Source: Blautia luti
GTDB lineage: Bacteria > Bacillota > Clostridia > Lachnospirales > Lachnospiraceae
Assembly (NCBI RefSeq): GCF_013304735.1
Contig: NZ_JAAITI010000009.1
Coordinates: forward strand, 49,540-113,539
Reading direction: 5' to 3'
Length of the DNA stretch: 64,000 nt
Position 1 is the stretch's first letter. Each line of letters begins with the position of its first letter. Positions 63,590 to 64,000 of the stretch are shown piece by piece. The notes beneath the pieces were generated by a model. That model did not search any database. It had not been told where the DNA came from and worked only from the letters and a program-made list of their open reading frames with translations. The position numbers were made by a program, and so were the translations under genes.

Positions 63590-63892
63590 TTACTGAATCG
63601 GATTGTGTACAGTCACAAGCTTTGTTCCGTCAGGAAATGTTGCTTCCACCTGCACTTCGCCAAGCATATCTGCCACGCCTTCCATCACCTCGTCCTTTGT
63701 GAGGATCTTGGTTCCAAGCTGCATCAGTTCCACGACTGTTTTGCCGTCACGTGCAAGCTCCAGAAGCTCTGAGCTTATATAAGCCAGCGCTTCCACATAA
63801 TTCAGTTTCAGTCCGCGTTCCTTCCTCTCCTTTGCCAGATTTCCGGCCATATGGAGCATGAGTTTTTCCTGTTCCTTCGGGGTAAGTCTCAT
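63590..63892 (-). CDS. ureA: Urease gamma subunit
   Basis: 100 residues from ATG 63892 (AGGAGG 8 bases upstream). [40 protein letters not shown] and the [20 protein letters not shown] end are diagnostic. First gene of the urease operon; its promoter is not evident in the 108 bases left of the window. Confidence 0.97.
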   Translation of the reverse strand: MRLTPKEQEKLMLHMAGNLAKERKERGLKLNYVEALAYISSELLELARDGKTVVELMQLGTKILTKDEVMEGVADMLGEVQVEATFPDGTKLVTVHNPIQ

Positions 63893-63953
63893 TGTTTCTT
63901 CCTCCTTTTTGCCTGTCATTGGTTAGTTCTGACTAATTTAGTCCAAGTCAAGA

Positions 63954-63995
63954 CCACCCGCTTAGCGGGTGGCTTGCTCTGTCCCTATAAGGGAC
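63954..63995. repeat. Two consecutive perfect hairpins at window edge
   Basis: CCACCCGC-TTA-GCGGGTGG (63954-63972) and GTCCCT-ATA-AGGGAC (63981-63995). The first is like the subterminal hairpin of IS200/IS605-type elements in Clostridia, from memory. The second may belong to the same end. It lies 62 bases upstream of ureA and continues past the window. Confidence 0.5.
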
Positions 63996-64000
63996 TATTC

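Overview
The window reads as a chromosome segment of a low-to-moderate GC, anaerobic gut Firmicute, most likely Lachnospiraceae (Blautia-like). This rests on strong AGGAGG ribosome sites, an F1Fo ATPase operon of clostridial type, a Tad pilus locus carrying DUF5702 and DUF6382-FHA genes, and housekeeping proteins of the style seen in that family. The genus is inference.

Layout. 1-8.5 kb: small housekeeping genes (mtnN, a TSCPD protein, a beta-CASP RNA metallo-hydrolase, a secreted protein, a DUF4367-type membrane protein, murG, a sigma factor, a HIT protein, an orphan histidine kinase, a rhomboid protease). 8.7-15.6 kb and 35.2-37.6 kb: the two halves of one minus-strand Tad/Flp pilus operon (prepilin peptidase, TadZ, TadA, TadB, TadC, Flp pilin, DUF5702 protein, TadE-like proteins, a second prepilin peptidase, an FHA protein). 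15.6-35.2 kb: a visibly AT-richer mobile element of about 19.6 kb that splits tadA. Its two junctions share a 7-bp core, and removing it rejoins tadA exactly in frame (396 codons). 37.8 kb: tRNA-Glu. 38-45.9 kb: GDSL hydrolase, GNAT enzyme, lipoprotein, amidohydrolase, AlaX-type editing enzyme, a sigma/anti-sigma operon and a secreted protein. 46-52.4 kb: atpBEFHAGDC. 52.4-58 kb: birA, a WYL regulator, lrgAB, a YfcE phosphodiesterase and an EndoQ-like PHP protein. 58.2-63.9 kb: urease operon ureABC-ureI-ureEFGD.

The mobile element has several parts. At its left lie three consecutive tyrosine recombinases plus TnpC (DUF6262) and TnpV, under a divergent promoter filled with repeated AAGAAGTCAA operator motifs. 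In the middle are TnpW, relaxase debris, two tandem structured DNA/RNA units and a single-chain MmeI-like restriction-modification enzyme with an XRE controller. At the right is a tightly coupled five-gene operon: a large serine recombinase, two small proteins that repeat the recombinase's own C-terminal module, and two ParB-like proteins. That last operon is my best candidate for an undescribed system. The position of the element inside the pilus ATPase gene suggests a reversible on/off switch for piliation.

Other points to check are a 117-nt three-way-junction structure between atpC and the next gene, and two genes (an ECF sigma factor and atpB) in which a perfect ribosome site is followed by ATC or ACG instead of a normal start codon.
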